A stretch of 10,021 nt of DNA from an uncultured Rhodospirillales bacterium (GCA_937127205.1 CAKZLS010000497.1:1-10021), one strand, 5' to 3'. Numbered from the stretch's first letter, positions 1-6,575 are shown. The notes: generated by a model not told the origin, from the sequence alone. Program-made: numbers and translations.

Positions 1-1178
1 TTCTCGAGAATGAACCGAGAGCGCGCTTCGGCGGGAATAGCCGCGAATTGTACGAAAGGACTCTCGATCCCATAGGCCGGGTTCATGTCGGCTCCGGCAT
101 CCCAACCGGCACCGTCGTCGATCGAGAACAGCGTTTTCAGATGGCCGACATCGTCCGGCGCCAGACGCCAGACGAACAGGTTCTTTTGTACCGGTGGTTG
201 GGTCAGCTTCTGCAGGCGATACCAGAACTTGTCGACACCGGCGTAGGCGAGCGGGTCGTCGTAAGGCAAGTCGGTGGCAATAACCTTGACCGGTGAAGGC
301 ACGACCTTCTTTGTCCCGTCTGATTGCGCGATGACCCGCGACGGCGGGGTGCTCGAGCGCACCAGGCGAAAGTACTCGCCGGGGCTGTCGGTAAGCACGA
401 CGGTCGCGAGGAACACGTGCTGGAACATGAAGCGGCTGACCAAACGGCTGCGCGGATCGTCTGCATTGAAGAAGGTCTCCCAGGCGGCGACGGCTTCGGG
501 ATTGGCCGGTCGTTCCGCCGCCGCCACAGTCTTCGCGCTGGGGCCGGGAGATCCCGCCGCAACCCAGGATCTCAATGTTTCGAAATCCCGGTGCGAAACG
601 GCCGGCAGCCCGAACGGCATCCCGGTGGACGGGTTCCGCGCAACGTAGGCGTTCAGCGCCGCCGGGCTTGCCGCGCACTGCGCCACATAGCGCGCGGGAC
701 GCAGTCCATCCAACGCGTCGCGGCTGAAGCCCGGTGTGTTGTGGCGCATTCCGGCGGCAACGATCTGATACAACAGCGATCCGGCAAGGTTATGATCCGG
801 AGGCCCGTCTCGCGAAAGGATCGGAAAGAAGCCACGCTTGCGCCACGCCGCTGTGGTGTCGGCCGCCTCCATATCGGTTCGCGGTTCGCTGGCGAAGTGA
901 CTCGCGAAGGGGTGGAGCGCCAGACCGCCGCGATCGACGCCGCGAAACGTATCCAGTTTCACGTTACAGGGCGAACCGAGACAGCCATGACAAGCGATGC
1001 AGCGGCGGTTGAAGATCGGCTGGATTTCCGTGGTGTAGTCGGGCGCCGTGGCCATAGTGGTACCCGGCGCGGGCTTTTCAGCCGCGACCGCCGGGGCGAG
1101 GAGAAAAAGTAGGGAAACCATCGTCGCCATGGGGACAATCAGAATTCCATGGACGGCACACGTAAATGCCGCCCGCAT
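1..1178 (-). CDS. cti: Fatty acid cis/trans isomerase, N-terminal part (runs off left edge)
   Basis: Periplasmic cytochrome-c-like enzyme that converts cis to trans unsaturated fatty acids in membrane phospholipids, stiffening the membrane under solvent, heat or toxin stress (family knowledge). About 392 residues are visible, roughly the first half of a protein that is usually about 750 residues long. Residues 1-33 form a signal peptide with a hydrophobic core ending in AVAA; an internal ATG at residue 17 is an alternative start that still gives an export signal. The c-type haem motif CIACH lies at residues 60-64 (bases 987-1001), followed by the GCxGxPC pattern typical of Cti. Later Cti-like blocks include WRKRGFFPIL, STGMPFGLP, LVSRF and, at the left edge, IPAEARSRFILE. 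The reading frame is open throughout. The start at 1178 is preceded by AGGA about 11 bases upstream. The gene lies 111 bases downstream of acr3 on the same strand and probably has its own promoter. Confidence 0.9.
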   Translation of the reverse strand, partial: MRAAFTCAVHGILIVPMATMVSLLFLLAPAVAAEKPAPGTTMATAPDYTTEIQPIFNRRCIACHGCLGSPCNVKLDTFRGVDRGGLALHPFASHFASEPRTDMEAADTTAAWRKRGFFPILSRDGPPDHNLAGSLLYQIVAAGMRHNTPGFSRDALDGLRPARYVAQCAASPAALNAYVARNPSTGMPFGLPAVSHRDFETLRSWVAAGSPGPSAKTVAAAERPANPEAVAAWETFFNADDPRSRLVSRFMFQHVFLATVVLTDSPGEYFRLVRSSTPPSRVIAQSDGTKKVVPSPVKVIATDLPYDDPLAYAGVDKFWYRLQKLTQPPVQKNLFVWRLAPDDVGHLKTLFSIDDGAGWDAGADMNPAYGIESPFVQFAAIPAEARSRFILE

Positions 1179-1239
1179 GACGTTGCCGTTCCTAATAAAC
1201 CCCATCGAACACCCGACGATTTTCGATCACGCGAACCCA

Positions 1240-1268
1240 AGTCTAGGCTCGGACCGGAAGGCGGGCAA
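1240..1268 (-). promoter_or_regulatory. Candidate sigma70 promoter for cti
   Basis: Reading the minus strand, TTGCCC (1268-1263) and TAGACT (1245-1240) are separated by exactly 17 bases. Each matches the consensus hexamer at 4 of 6 positions. Transcription would start near 1233, giving a leader of about 55 bases before the cti ATG. It sits in the acr3-cti gap, which suggests cti is not only a read-through gene of the arsenic operon. Such matches also arise by chance. Confidence 0.3.
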
Positions 1269-1289
1269 GGTCTGGCCCACGTCGCCGGA

Positions 1290-2384
1290 TCAGGACCGGG
1301 CGAACCATCCCCGGGTGCGGTTGGCGAACGCCACCAGCGACAGCATGACCGGCACTTCCACCAACACGCCGACCACCGTGGCGAGCGCCGCTCCTGAATT
1401 CAGGCCGAACAGGCTGATGGCGACGGCCACCGCCAATTCAAAGAAGTTGGACGTTCCGATCAACGCGCACGGCGCGGCCACATTGAACGGCACCCGCCAT
1501 GCCCAGGCGGCGGCATATGCCACGATGAAGATACCGTAGGACTGGATCACCAGGGGCGCTGCGATGAGCGCGATCACCGCCGGCCGGTCGAGGATGACCT
1601 GGCCCTGAAACCCGAACAGCAACACGACCGTCACCAGGAGACCGAGCACCGAGAACGGCTTCACCGCGCCGGTGAAGCGGCTCACCACCGCTTCGCCACT
1701 CTCGCCCGTCCGGGCATGGCCGGTGAGCCAACGGCGTGTCAGCGCGCCGGCGATCAGCGGAATGACGACGTAAAGGCCCACCGACAGCAGCAAGGTTTCC
1801 CACGGGACCGCGATATCGGTAACGCCGAGCAGCAAGGCGACGATGGGCGCGAAGGCGAAGATCATGATGACGTCATTCACCGAGACCTGCACCAACGTAT
1901 AATTCGGGTCGCCGCGGGTCAGTTGCGACCACACGAATACCATGGCGGTGCACGGCGCCGCACCCAGCAGGATCAACCCAGCGATATACTGCTGGGCGTC
2001 GGCCGGGTCGATCATGTCTGCGAACAGAACCTCGAAGAACAGCACGCCGAGGGCCGCCATGGTGAACGGCTTGACCAGCCAGTTGACGACGATGGTGATG
2101 ACCAAACCCTTGGGCCGGTCGCCGATGTGGCGCAGGCTGGCGAAATCCACGTTGACCATCATCGGGTAGACCATCGCCCAAATCAGGACGGCGACCACCA
2201 GATTGACCGAGGCATATTCGAGGCTCGCAAGGAACTGGAATAGCGCCGGAAACACGCTTCCCAAGGCAATGCCGGCGACGATACAGAGCGCCACCCATAC
2301 CGACAAATAGCGCTCGAATATCCCGAGACCGGCCGCGCTTTTCCGCTCGGCCCCGTCCGGAACCGACATTTCCTCAACCTTCAT
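1290..2384 (-). CDS. acr3: Arsenite efflux transporter, ACR3 family
   Basis: Inner-membrane carrier of 364 residues that exports arsenite, and in some members antimonite, using the membrane potential (family knowledge). About ten hydrophobic segments follow a short polar N-terminus. The ACR3 signature GAAPCTAMVFVWS lies at about residues 141-153, with the conserved cysteine at 145. The family's conserved glutamate in the last membrane segment is visible as E343 in VEVPVM. Other typical blocks are MVYPMMVNVDF, NWLVKPF and SVNDVIM. The start at 2384 has GGAAAGAG upstream; an alternative ATG at 2369 also has a purine-rich stretch (GAGGAA) directly before it. It is the last gene of the arsR-arsC-arsC operon, 47 bases after the second arsC, so it would export the arsenite the reductases make. 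ArsB of the unrelated 12-TM family is excluded by the ACR3 motifs. Confidence 0.96.
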   Translation of the reverse strand: MKVEEMSVPDGAERKSAAGLGIFERYLSVWVALCIVAGIALGSVFPALFQFLASLEYASVNLVVAVLIWAMVYPMMVNVDFASLRHIGDRPKGLVITIVVNWLVKPFTMAALGVLFFEVLFADMIDPADAQQYIAGLILLGAAPCTAMVFVWSQLTRGDPNYTLVQVSVNDVIMIFAFAPIVALLLGVTDIAVPWETLLLSVGLYVVIPLIAGALTRRWLTGHARTGESGEAVVSRFTGAVKPFSVLGLLVTVVLLFGFQGQVILDRPAVIALIAAPLVIQSYGIFIVAYAAAWAWRVPFNVAAPCALIGTSNFFELAVAVAISLFGLNSGAALATVVGVLVEVPVMLSLVAFANRTRGWFARS

Positions 2385-2431
2385 AACGATATCTCTTTCC
2401 TTACGGCTGCCGCACCAGGCTCATCGAGCTC

Positions 2432-2965
2432 CTATTGTGCCGCGGAGTTGGAAGAATCCGCTGCCTGGCCAATGCGATCGAGGTGCTTTTGCAGACTGAG
2501 TTTGTCGAGCGCAGCAAGCGGCAAGTTGGTGAAAATGCTGAGCCGTTGCGTGAGCATCCGCAAGGTGTCGGCGAAAGCGGCTCTCTTGATTGCTTCGCTC
2601 CCCTCAACCGCGGCCGGATCGGGCAATCCCCAGTGGGCCGTCATCGGTTGGCCCGGCCAGACGGGACATACCTCGCTCGCGGCGCTGTCGCAGACCGTGA
2701 ATACGAAATGCAGCTCTGGAGCCCCAACGCCTGAAAACTCGTTCCAGTTCTTGGAGCGAAGGTCGCCGGTTGGGTAGTTCTGGTGTTTCAACAATTCGAG
2801 GGCGTACGGGTTCACTCGCCCGGTCGGATGACTTCCGGCGCTGTAAGCCTTGAATCGGCCCTGCCCATGCCGATTGAGAACACACTCGGCCAAAACGCTG
2901 CGCGCCGAGTTTCCCGTGCACAGAAACAACACATTATAAGCTTTCTCGGAGGCGTCTTCGGACAT
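2432..2965 (-). CDS. arsC: Arsenate reductase, low-molecular-weight phosphatase (thioredoxin-coupled type)
   Basis: Cytoplasmic enzyme of 177 residues reducing arsenate to arsenite, with the tyrosine-phosphatase fold. The P-loop CTGNSAR (CX5R) is at residues 16-22. The resolving cysteines are likely C92 and C100 in VCDSAASEVCP, and the catalytic aspartate is D116 in the DPA motif, preceded by TAHWG. These follow the thioredoxin-coupled ArsC plan of S. aureus pI258, although the spacing between the two later cysteines is one residue longer, as is common in proteobacteria. The frame is open upstream to 3094, but the family start fits ATG 2965, which has a strong AGGGGGAA ribosome site about 9 bases upstream. 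It lies 16 bases after the other arsC and 47 bases before acr3, so it is co-transcribed. The preferred reductant (thioredoxin, glutaredoxin or mycothiol) cannot be read from the sequence. Confidence 0.93.
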   Translation of the reverse strand: MSEDASEKAYNVLFLCTGNSARSVLAECVLNRHGQGRFKAYSAGSHPTGRVNPYALELLKHQNYPTGDLRSKNWNEFSGVGAPELHFVFTVCDSAASEVCPVWPGQPMTAHWGLPDPAAVEGSEAIKRAAFADTLRMLTQRLSIFTNLPLAALDKLSLQKHLDRIGQAADSSNSAAQ

Positions 2966-2981
2966 GGCTGCGTTCCCCCTT

Positions 2982-3392
2982 TTAGGCCGCCTGGGGTTCC
3001 ACCGGCGACCCATCTTCCTTGAAAAACGGTTTCCGCTGCGGATTCGGCAGAATGTCGAGAACCGCCTCCGATGGACGGCACAGCTTGACGCCAATCGGCG
3101 TGACGACGATGGGCCGATTGATCAGGATCGGGTGATCGATCATGAAATCGATCAGTTCTTCGTCGCTCCACTTCGGGTCGTCGAGGCCAAGCTCGTCGTA
3201 CGGTGTATCCTTGCGGCGCAGCAGGTCGCTGGGCGGAATGGCCATACCACTGATCAGCCCGACCAACTGCTCACGGTTCGGCGGCGTCTTCAGGTACTCG
3301 ATGACCTCGGGTTCCTCGCCCGAGTTCCGGATCATCGCCAGAACGTTGCGCGACGTCCCGCACTTGGGATTGTGATAGATGGTGATCGTCAT
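2982..3392 (-). CDS. arsC: Arsenate reductase, glutaredoxin-dependent (ArsC/Spx fold)
   Basis: Cytoplasmic enzyme of 136 residues, of the E. coli R773 ArsC family, which reduces arsenate using glutathione and glutaredoxin. The catalytic cysteine is C11 in YHNPKCGTSRN. Arginines R59, R93 and R106 sit exactly one position before the R60, R94 and R107 of the R773 enzyme, so all key residues are present. The motifs LLRRKDTPYDELGL and LINRPIVVTP are typical. The frame is open up to 3488, but ATG 3392 is chosen because of the family start and the strong GTGGAGGAA ribosome site just upstream. Its first 122 bases overlap the 3' end of arsR in another frame, which points to translational coupling. A second, unrelated arsenate reductase follows 16 bases later. 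Confidence 0.95.
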   Translation of the reverse strand: MTITIYHNPKCGTSRNVLAMIRNSGEEPEVIEYLKTPPNREQLVGLISGMAIPPSDLLRRKDTPYDELGLDDPKWSDEELIDFMIDHPILINRPIVVTPIGVKLCRPSEAVLDILPNPQRKPFFKEDGSPVEPQAA

Positions 3393-3714
3393 CGCATGTT
3401 CCTCCACTCCCGTATCCGCACAATTCAGGGTGGCCCTGGCAGCAGTCTTCGGTGAGAAAAGCCACCAGGCGGCGCGTCCCCTCCACATCGACCGCGTAGT
3501 AGATTCGGCGCTGGACCCTCCATGAGCGCAACAGTCCCGCGCGCTCCAGATGCGCCAAGTGATGGGATAGTGTGGAGGGCGGCACGCCCACCCGCGCGGC
3601 CACGTCTCCCGCCGGCAAACCGCTGGGCCCTTCCCGCACGAGCAACCGGAACACTGCCAACCGGTGCTCCTGAGCCAGCGCCCCCAACGCTTCGATCGCC
3701 TGCTTCATTTCCAT
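3271..3714 (-). CDS. arsR: ArsR-family arsenic-responsive repressor with a C-terminal extension
   Basis: Winged-helix transcriptional repressor released from DNA by As(III). The DNA-recognition region is around residues 44-62 (STLSHHLAHLERAGLL) and the wing follows (WRVQRRIYYAV). There is no ELCVCDL motif. C91, C92 and C99 instead form the probable As(III) site, as in the Acidithiobacillus-type ArsR that uses C-terminal cysteines. Homologues usually end shortly after this cysteine cluster. Here the frame continues about 47 residues to 3271, through the arsC ribosome site and 122 bases into arsC, and the extra tail has the composition of an out-of-frame arsC reading. Starts at 3714 and 3708 are both possible. 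Neither has a clear Shine-Dalgarno, and a predicted transcription start falls on 3714, so translation may be leaderless. First gene of the arsenic operon and probably autoregulated. Confidence 0.92.
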   Translation of the reverse strand: MEMKQAIEALGALAQEHRLAVFRLLVREGPSGLPAGDVAARVGVPPSTLSHHLAHLERAGLLRSWRVQRRIYYAVDVEGTRRLVAFLTEDCCQGHPELCGYGSGGTCDDDHHLSQSQVRDVAQRSGDDPELGRGTRGHRVPEDAAEP

Positions 3715-3742
3715 ATTTCGATGTTAATAGAAATATGGAAAT
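3707..3742. promoter_or_regulatory. Probable ArsR operator: perfect 13-bp inverted repeat
   Basis: The arms ATTTCCATATTTC (3707-3719) and GAAATATGGAAAT (3730-3742) are perfect reverse complements separated by 10 bases. The repeat covers both candidate arsR start codons and the -10 region of the predicted arsR promoter. An AT-rich dyad directly at the arsR promoter is the usual arrangement of an autoregulatory ArsR operator, so a bound dimer would block the promoter. The base identity is seen directly; the binding is inferred. Confidence 0.75.
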
Positions 3743-3749
3743 CGATCAA
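3721..3749 (-). promoter_or_regulatory. Candidate arsR operon promoter, possibly giving leaderless mRNA
   Basis: On the minus strand TTGATC (3749-3744) and TAACAT (3726-3721) are 17 bases apart, each matching the sigma70 hexamer at 4 of 6 positions. The expected start point, 7 bases past the -10, is base 3714, the A of the arsR ATG. The -10 and most of the spacer lie inside the inverted repeat at 3707-3742, consistent with repression by ArsR. Confidence 0.4.
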
Positions 3750-3758
3750 CAGTGCAAT

Positions 3759-4237
3759 TCAGTTGGGCTCCGGATCGTCATGGTCCGGGTGTTGGAAGCT
3801 GGTGATGTCTTTGGGCGCGCCGGTGAGACCGCCGTCCGAGGTATTCTCGCTTGGCAGAGCGCCCAAACTCTTCATCCAGGATAGCCGGCTCTCGGCCCCA
3901 TAGTGCAGTTCGGGAGGCACCTGCTCGGGATCGTCAAGGCTACCGATGGTGACGTCGATCCATTCGCTGTCTACGTAGCGGAAGAACAGCGGGGTACCGC
4001 AGGCGGCACAGAAGCCGCGTTCGGCCGCCGATGAGCTGCGAAAGACGGCGGGCGCGCCTTTGGTCCACGCGAAATCCTTGTTCCCACGGGCGCGAGCGCC
4101 GCGAAGGCATTGCCGACGGCTTTCTGGCACATCCGGCAATGACACAAGTGCGCCTGTTCCGGGCGCGCATTGAGAGCGTATCGAACCGCGCCGCACTGGC
4201 AGCCACCGGAATAACCCACCTTACGTTTCCGGCTCAT
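3759..4237 (-). pseudogene. GFA/CENP-V-like zinc protein gene, interrupted by a one-base frameshift
   Basis: The family is named for glutathione-dependent formaldehyde-activating enzyme; most members have no proven function. The N-terminal part in one frame (4237 down to about 4086) carries the zinc ligands C13 and C15 (GGCQCGAVRY) and C32, C34 and C37 (CHCRMCQK). The rest, in the next frame down to 3759, continues with DFAW, AAERGFCAACGTPLFFRY and the GSLDDP block. The break lies in the three-base run 4083-4085 (GGG on the minus strand). One extra G would join the halves as APVGNKDFAWT and give a 159-residue protein with all family motifs. The motifs are otherwise intact, so the change is either recent or a sequencing error. 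The gene ends 44 bases before arsR. Its start at 4237 has only a weak ribosome site (GGAT) but lies two bases after the stop of a small upstream ORF. Confidence 0.85.
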
Positions 4238-4239
4238 GG

Positions 4240-4296
4240 TTACACATCCGTGGGCAGAACAATATCAGGATCGTCGACGATATCCATTGTACCCAT
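4240..4296 (-). CDS. Possible 18-codon leader ORF upstream of the GFA gene
   Basis: A short ORF encodes MGTMDIVDDPDIVLPTDV, an acidic peptide of no family I recognise. Its ATG at 4296 has a good AAGGA ribosome site with six bases between, better than that of the GFA gene itself. A second in-frame ATG is at 4287. The stop TAA is only two bases before the GFA start at 4237, an arrangement suited to translational coupling or to a leader peptide. There is no cysteine run, codon repeat or hairpin that would identify an attenuator. It may simply be a chance ORF. Confidence 0.35.
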   Translation of the reverse strand: MGTMDIVDDPDIVLPTDV

Positions 4297-4368
4297 TGTA
4301 GTTCCTTACTAATTTACACCTGCCCTCGCGATTTAAACTGAATTCGCTGAATTTTTGGAACATCACGC

Positions 4369-4398
4369 TGATCTATTCCACGCGCGATCGCGTAATGT
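4369..4398 (+). promoter_or_regulatory. Predicted RpoE (ECF) autoregulatory promoter
   Basis: TGATCT (4369-4374) and TAATGT (4393-4398) are separated by 18 bases, directly upstream of rpoE. Promoters read by the RpoE-ChrR class of sigma factor carry a TGATC-type -35 and a TAA-type -10 with about this spacing (family knowledge). Transcription would start near 4405, about 22 bases before the rpoE ATG. Autoregulation of this class is well known and fits the position. No equally good TGATC-TAA pair was found by eye before the other genes. Confidence 0.6.
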
Positions 4399-4426
4399 AG
4401 CGTAACCGATTGTTTATGGGGTAGAC

Positions 4427-5077
4427 ATGAGTATATCAGCTGTCATTGGCTACCGGCCGCAAAATGTGCCGTGGATGTCTTCGTCCACGAACGCAAAGCG
4501 GGAATCGGCTAAAGCGGAGCGAGCATTGGACAACGATCATTTAAGCAACCTGATCGTAACGATTGCTAACGCGGGTGATCGGAAAGCGTTTGCTGATCTG
4601 TTCAAGCATTTTGCTCCGCGCCTTAAGGCGTTCGCTGTTCGTCAGGGTGTGGGCTCGACGACGGCGGAAGAGTTGATGCAAGAATCCATGCTCTCGGTTT
4701 GGCGGAAAGCCCACACGTTCGATCCGAAGCGAGCAACGGCGTCGACGTGGGTGTTCACCATTTTGCGAAACAAGCGTATTGACATGCTTCGCCGGGAAAA
4801 CCGGCCCGATGTGGACATAGAGGATGTGCCGGAGCGTGCTTCCGATGCGTCGAGCGCGGATGAAGATTATCAGACGCGGCAGACGCGGGACTTATTGCGG
4901 CATGCCATGGATGAGTTACCCGCCGATCAGGTTGAAGTTCTTCAAAAAGCATTTTTTGAGGATAAATCTCATAGTGTCGTCGCCGAGGAATTGAATCTTC
5001 CCCTTGGCACGGTGAAATCGCGAATAAGATTGGCGTTGTCGCGCATGCGCGCAGCGCTGCCGGAGAGTCAGATATGA
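4427..5077 (+). CDS. rpoE: ECF RNA polymerase sigma factor, RpoE/ChrR-controlled class
   Basis: Sigma factor of 216 residues directing RNA polymerase to stress promoters. Region 2 spans about residues 54-123: the region 2.1 helix FADLFKHFAPRLKAF, the region 2.2 EELMQESMLSVWRKA, and the -10-recognising TWVFTILRNKRIDMLRR. Region 4 spans about 155-208, with the -35-binding helix-turn-helix SVVAEELNLPLGTVKSRIRLALSRMR. The linker contains a long acidic stretch. The start at 4427 follows GGGG, a weak ribosome site; ATG 4475 (residue 17) would give a shorter N-terminus closer to the usual family length and is a real alternative. The stop overlaps the chrR start in ATGA at 5074-5077, so the sigma and its anti-sigma are probably translationally coupled. 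In Rhodobacter this pair drives the response to singlet oxygen; here the same stimulus is inferred only from the partner gene. Confidence 0.93.
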   Translation: MSISAVIGYRPQNVPWMSSSTNAKRESAKAERALDNDHLSNLIVTIANAGDRKAFADLFKHFAPRLKAFAVRQGVGSTTAEELMQESMLSVWRKAHTFDPKRATASTWVFTILRNKRIDMLRRENRPDVDIEDVPERASDASSADEDYQTRQTRDLLRHAMDELPADQVEVLQKAFFEDKSHSVVAEELNLPLGTVKSRIRLALSRMRAALPESQI

Positions 5078-5730
5078 TCAATCACCATCCCCCCTTGGAA
5101 CTGCTGTTCGACTACGCCACGGGGAGCCTGCCGGAGCCGGTAGCACTTGCGGTCGCCAGTCATGCATCGATGTGCAGTGACTGCCGTAAGCAAGTCGATG
5201 CCGTCGAAAGCTTGGGTGGGGCGCTGCTCAGTTCAATCGAACCTGAGGAAGTGAGCAAAGACGCGCTTCGATCCGTAATGGCGCGGCTCGATGAGCCCGA
5301 GGTCGGCGCGATGCGGTGCGCTGCGGCAACGAATCGAGAAACAACTGAGGTGGTGCCCGAGCCCCTTTTACCGTATCTCGGCCGTGGATTGGCTCACTTG
5401 GCGTGGCGCGGAGTTGGCCGGAAGTTCGATGAGGTTCATCTCAATCTCGCGGCCAAAGGTTTCAAGGCCTCTCTGATGAGGCTTAAGCCCGGTGCGGAGA
5501 TGCCAAGTCATACGCACGTCGGCACTGAGTACACATTGGTTCTTGCCGGCGGATACAAGGATAATGGTGAACAATACGGCCGAGGCGATTTTGCACTCAA
5601 GGATTCATCTCATGAGCATCGTCCGATCGTCGACACGGATGAGCCGTGTTTATGCTTGGTGGTGCTCGACGCTCCCGTGAAGCTCACGGGTGCCATGGGC
5701 CGGCTGATGAACCCCTTCCTGCGGGTTTGA
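5074..5730 (+). CDS. chrR: ChrR-type zinc anti-sigma factor with C-terminal cupin domain
   Basis: Cytoplasmic anti-sigma factor of 218 residues that holds RpoE inactive until singlet oxygen or a related oxidant arrives. The N-terminal anti-sigma domain has the zinc ligands H5, H30, C34 and C37, the last three forming HASMCSDC; these fit the H6, H31, C35, C38 set of R. sphaeroides ChrR. The C-terminal cupin carries H146 and H148 in PSHTHVGTEYT, E152, H182 and the pair C192/C194. These lie five positions after the H141, H143, E147, H177 and C187/C189 known in R. sphaeroides, so the full set of signal-sensing residues is present. The start overlaps the rpoE stop (ATGA). The next gene begins 22 bases after the stop on the same strand. 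Confidence 0.93.
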   Translation: MINHHPPLELLFDYATGSLPEPVALAVASHASMCSDCRKQVDAVESLGGALLSSIEPEEVSKDALRSVMARLDEPEVGAMRCAAATNRETTEVVPEPLLPYLGRGLAHLAWRGVGRKFDEVHLNLAAKGFKASLMRLKPGAEMPSHTHVGTEYTLVLAGGYKDNGEQYGRGDFALKDSSHEHRPIVDTDEPCLCLVVLDAPVKLTGAMGRLMNPFLRV

Positions 5731-5752
5731 GCGCCGGCCGGTCCGTAAAATC

Positions 5753-6493
5753 ATGAGTATTTTGATAAAGCACCGTTTTTTGTTGGGAGCGGTCCTGATA
5801 GCGGTCGCGGCTTTGTTGCACGCTCCAAAAGTAGCTTTGTCCGCGCTGGAGACATGTGCAACGGGTGGACACTCGGCCGATCCGCTCTCTCTCTACGGCA
5901 ACGAGATTGTGTTTTCGGTAATGCGGAACGGCGAGCCAATCGGCGTGCATCGAGTTAATTTTGATCGCAACGGCGATGAACTTATCGTAGCGAGCCGGTT
6001 CGAAGCCGAGGTCAAATTTCTGTTTCTGACGGCATTCGAGTATTTGTATGAATCCAAGGCGGTCTGGCGCAATGGGTGTATGGTGGAGTTAAAAGCGACC
6101 ACCGATGATAATGGCGACAAATCCCGGGTATTGGCGCGGCTTGCCGACGGTCAGCTTAAGATAGAAGGTCCGGCAGGTACGATACGCGGGACGCCTGGAT
6201 TGCTGCCCTCCAACCACTGGAACTCAGGCATTCTTGAGAGCAACCAAGTATTGAATACGATCACCGGCACGGTCGCATCGATCAACATTGCGGACCTCGG
6301 CGAAAAACCGGTGGTTGTGAACGCCCAACCTGCGTCGGCTCGACATTATGTTTACTCGGGCGATCTGCAAACCGAAGTGTGGTATGATGACAGTGGTCGC
6401 TGGGTTAAAATGCGTTTCCGGGCTGAAGACGGCTCAAGCATCGAGTATATTTGCCAAAAGTGCCGGTTCGACGGAGCCTCGGGCCCTGCGTAG
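5753..6493 (+). CDS. Exported protein of uncharacterised family, DUF6134-like
   Basis: A 246-residue protein of unknown function. The N-terminus (about residues 1-30) is a signal peptide: positive IKHR, a hydrophobic stretch, then a probable cleavage near ALSA. The mature part starts with YGNEIVFSVMRNGEPIGVHRV and is rich in alternating hydrophobic and polar residues, suggesting a beta-rich fold. The block GLLPSNHWNSGI (near residues 148-159) and a late CQKC pair (C234, C237) stand out. I assign DUF6134 from memory of the opening motif, so the family name is tentative. It starts 22 bases after chrR with no clear promoter between, so it is probably co-transcribed with rpoE-chrR and part of its oxidative-stress regulon. 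The ribosome site is weak. An envelope role, perhaps lipid- or oxidant-related, is inference only. Confidence 0.75.
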   Translation: MSILIKHRFLLGAVLIAVAALLHAPKVALSALETCATGGHSADPLSLYGNEIVFSVMRNGEPIGVHRVNFDRNGDELIVASRFEAEVKFLFLTAFEYLYESKAVWRNGCMVELKATTDDNGDKSRVLARLADGQLKIEGPAGTIRGTPGLLPSNHWNSGILESNQVLNTITGTVASINIADLGEKPVVVNAQPASARHYVYSGDLQTEVWYDDSGRWVKMRFRAEDGSSIEYICQKCRFDGASGPA

Positions 6494-6575
6494 TACGTTT
6501 TGGGGCTGAACATGGTCGAGCGATAACGTACGTTCGGCGTGCGTGCAGACATTGGCGATCATCGGATCCTAGTTA
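6494..6575. other. Gap between the DUF6134-like gene and the SDR gene
   Basis: These 82 bases contain no ORF of note. A 10-bp perfect palindrome AACGTACGTT lies at 6525-6534, possibly a binding site, though its spacing to a promoter cannot be shown. No TGATC-type ECF promoter and no hairpin with a T-tract were seen, so read-through from the rpoE operon into the SDR gene is possible. Confidence 0.35.

Noticed and set aside
324..1112. A 262-codon open frame on the plus strand opposite cti
   Set aside because: It is antisense to a clear Cti reading with haem motif and signal peptide, its translation is arginine-rich and matches no family, and long antisense frames are common in GC-rich DNA.
1179..1239. 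RpoE-type promoter before cti, from TGATCG on the minus strand
   Set aside because: The only nearby TGATC has no TAA-type -10 at about 18 bases; the next AT-rich segment is about 26 bases away.
1716..2243. A 175-codon plus-strand open frame opposite acr3
   Set aside because: Its D/H/Q-rich translation is the usual reverse-strand image of a membrane protein gene. The ACR3 motifs on the minus strand explain the region.
4357..4361. GGAAC as the -35 of an EcfG-type general stress promoter
   Set aside because: No CGTT-type -10 occurs at 16-17 bases downstream; the TGATCT-N18-TAATGT pair next to it fits the local sigma factor better.
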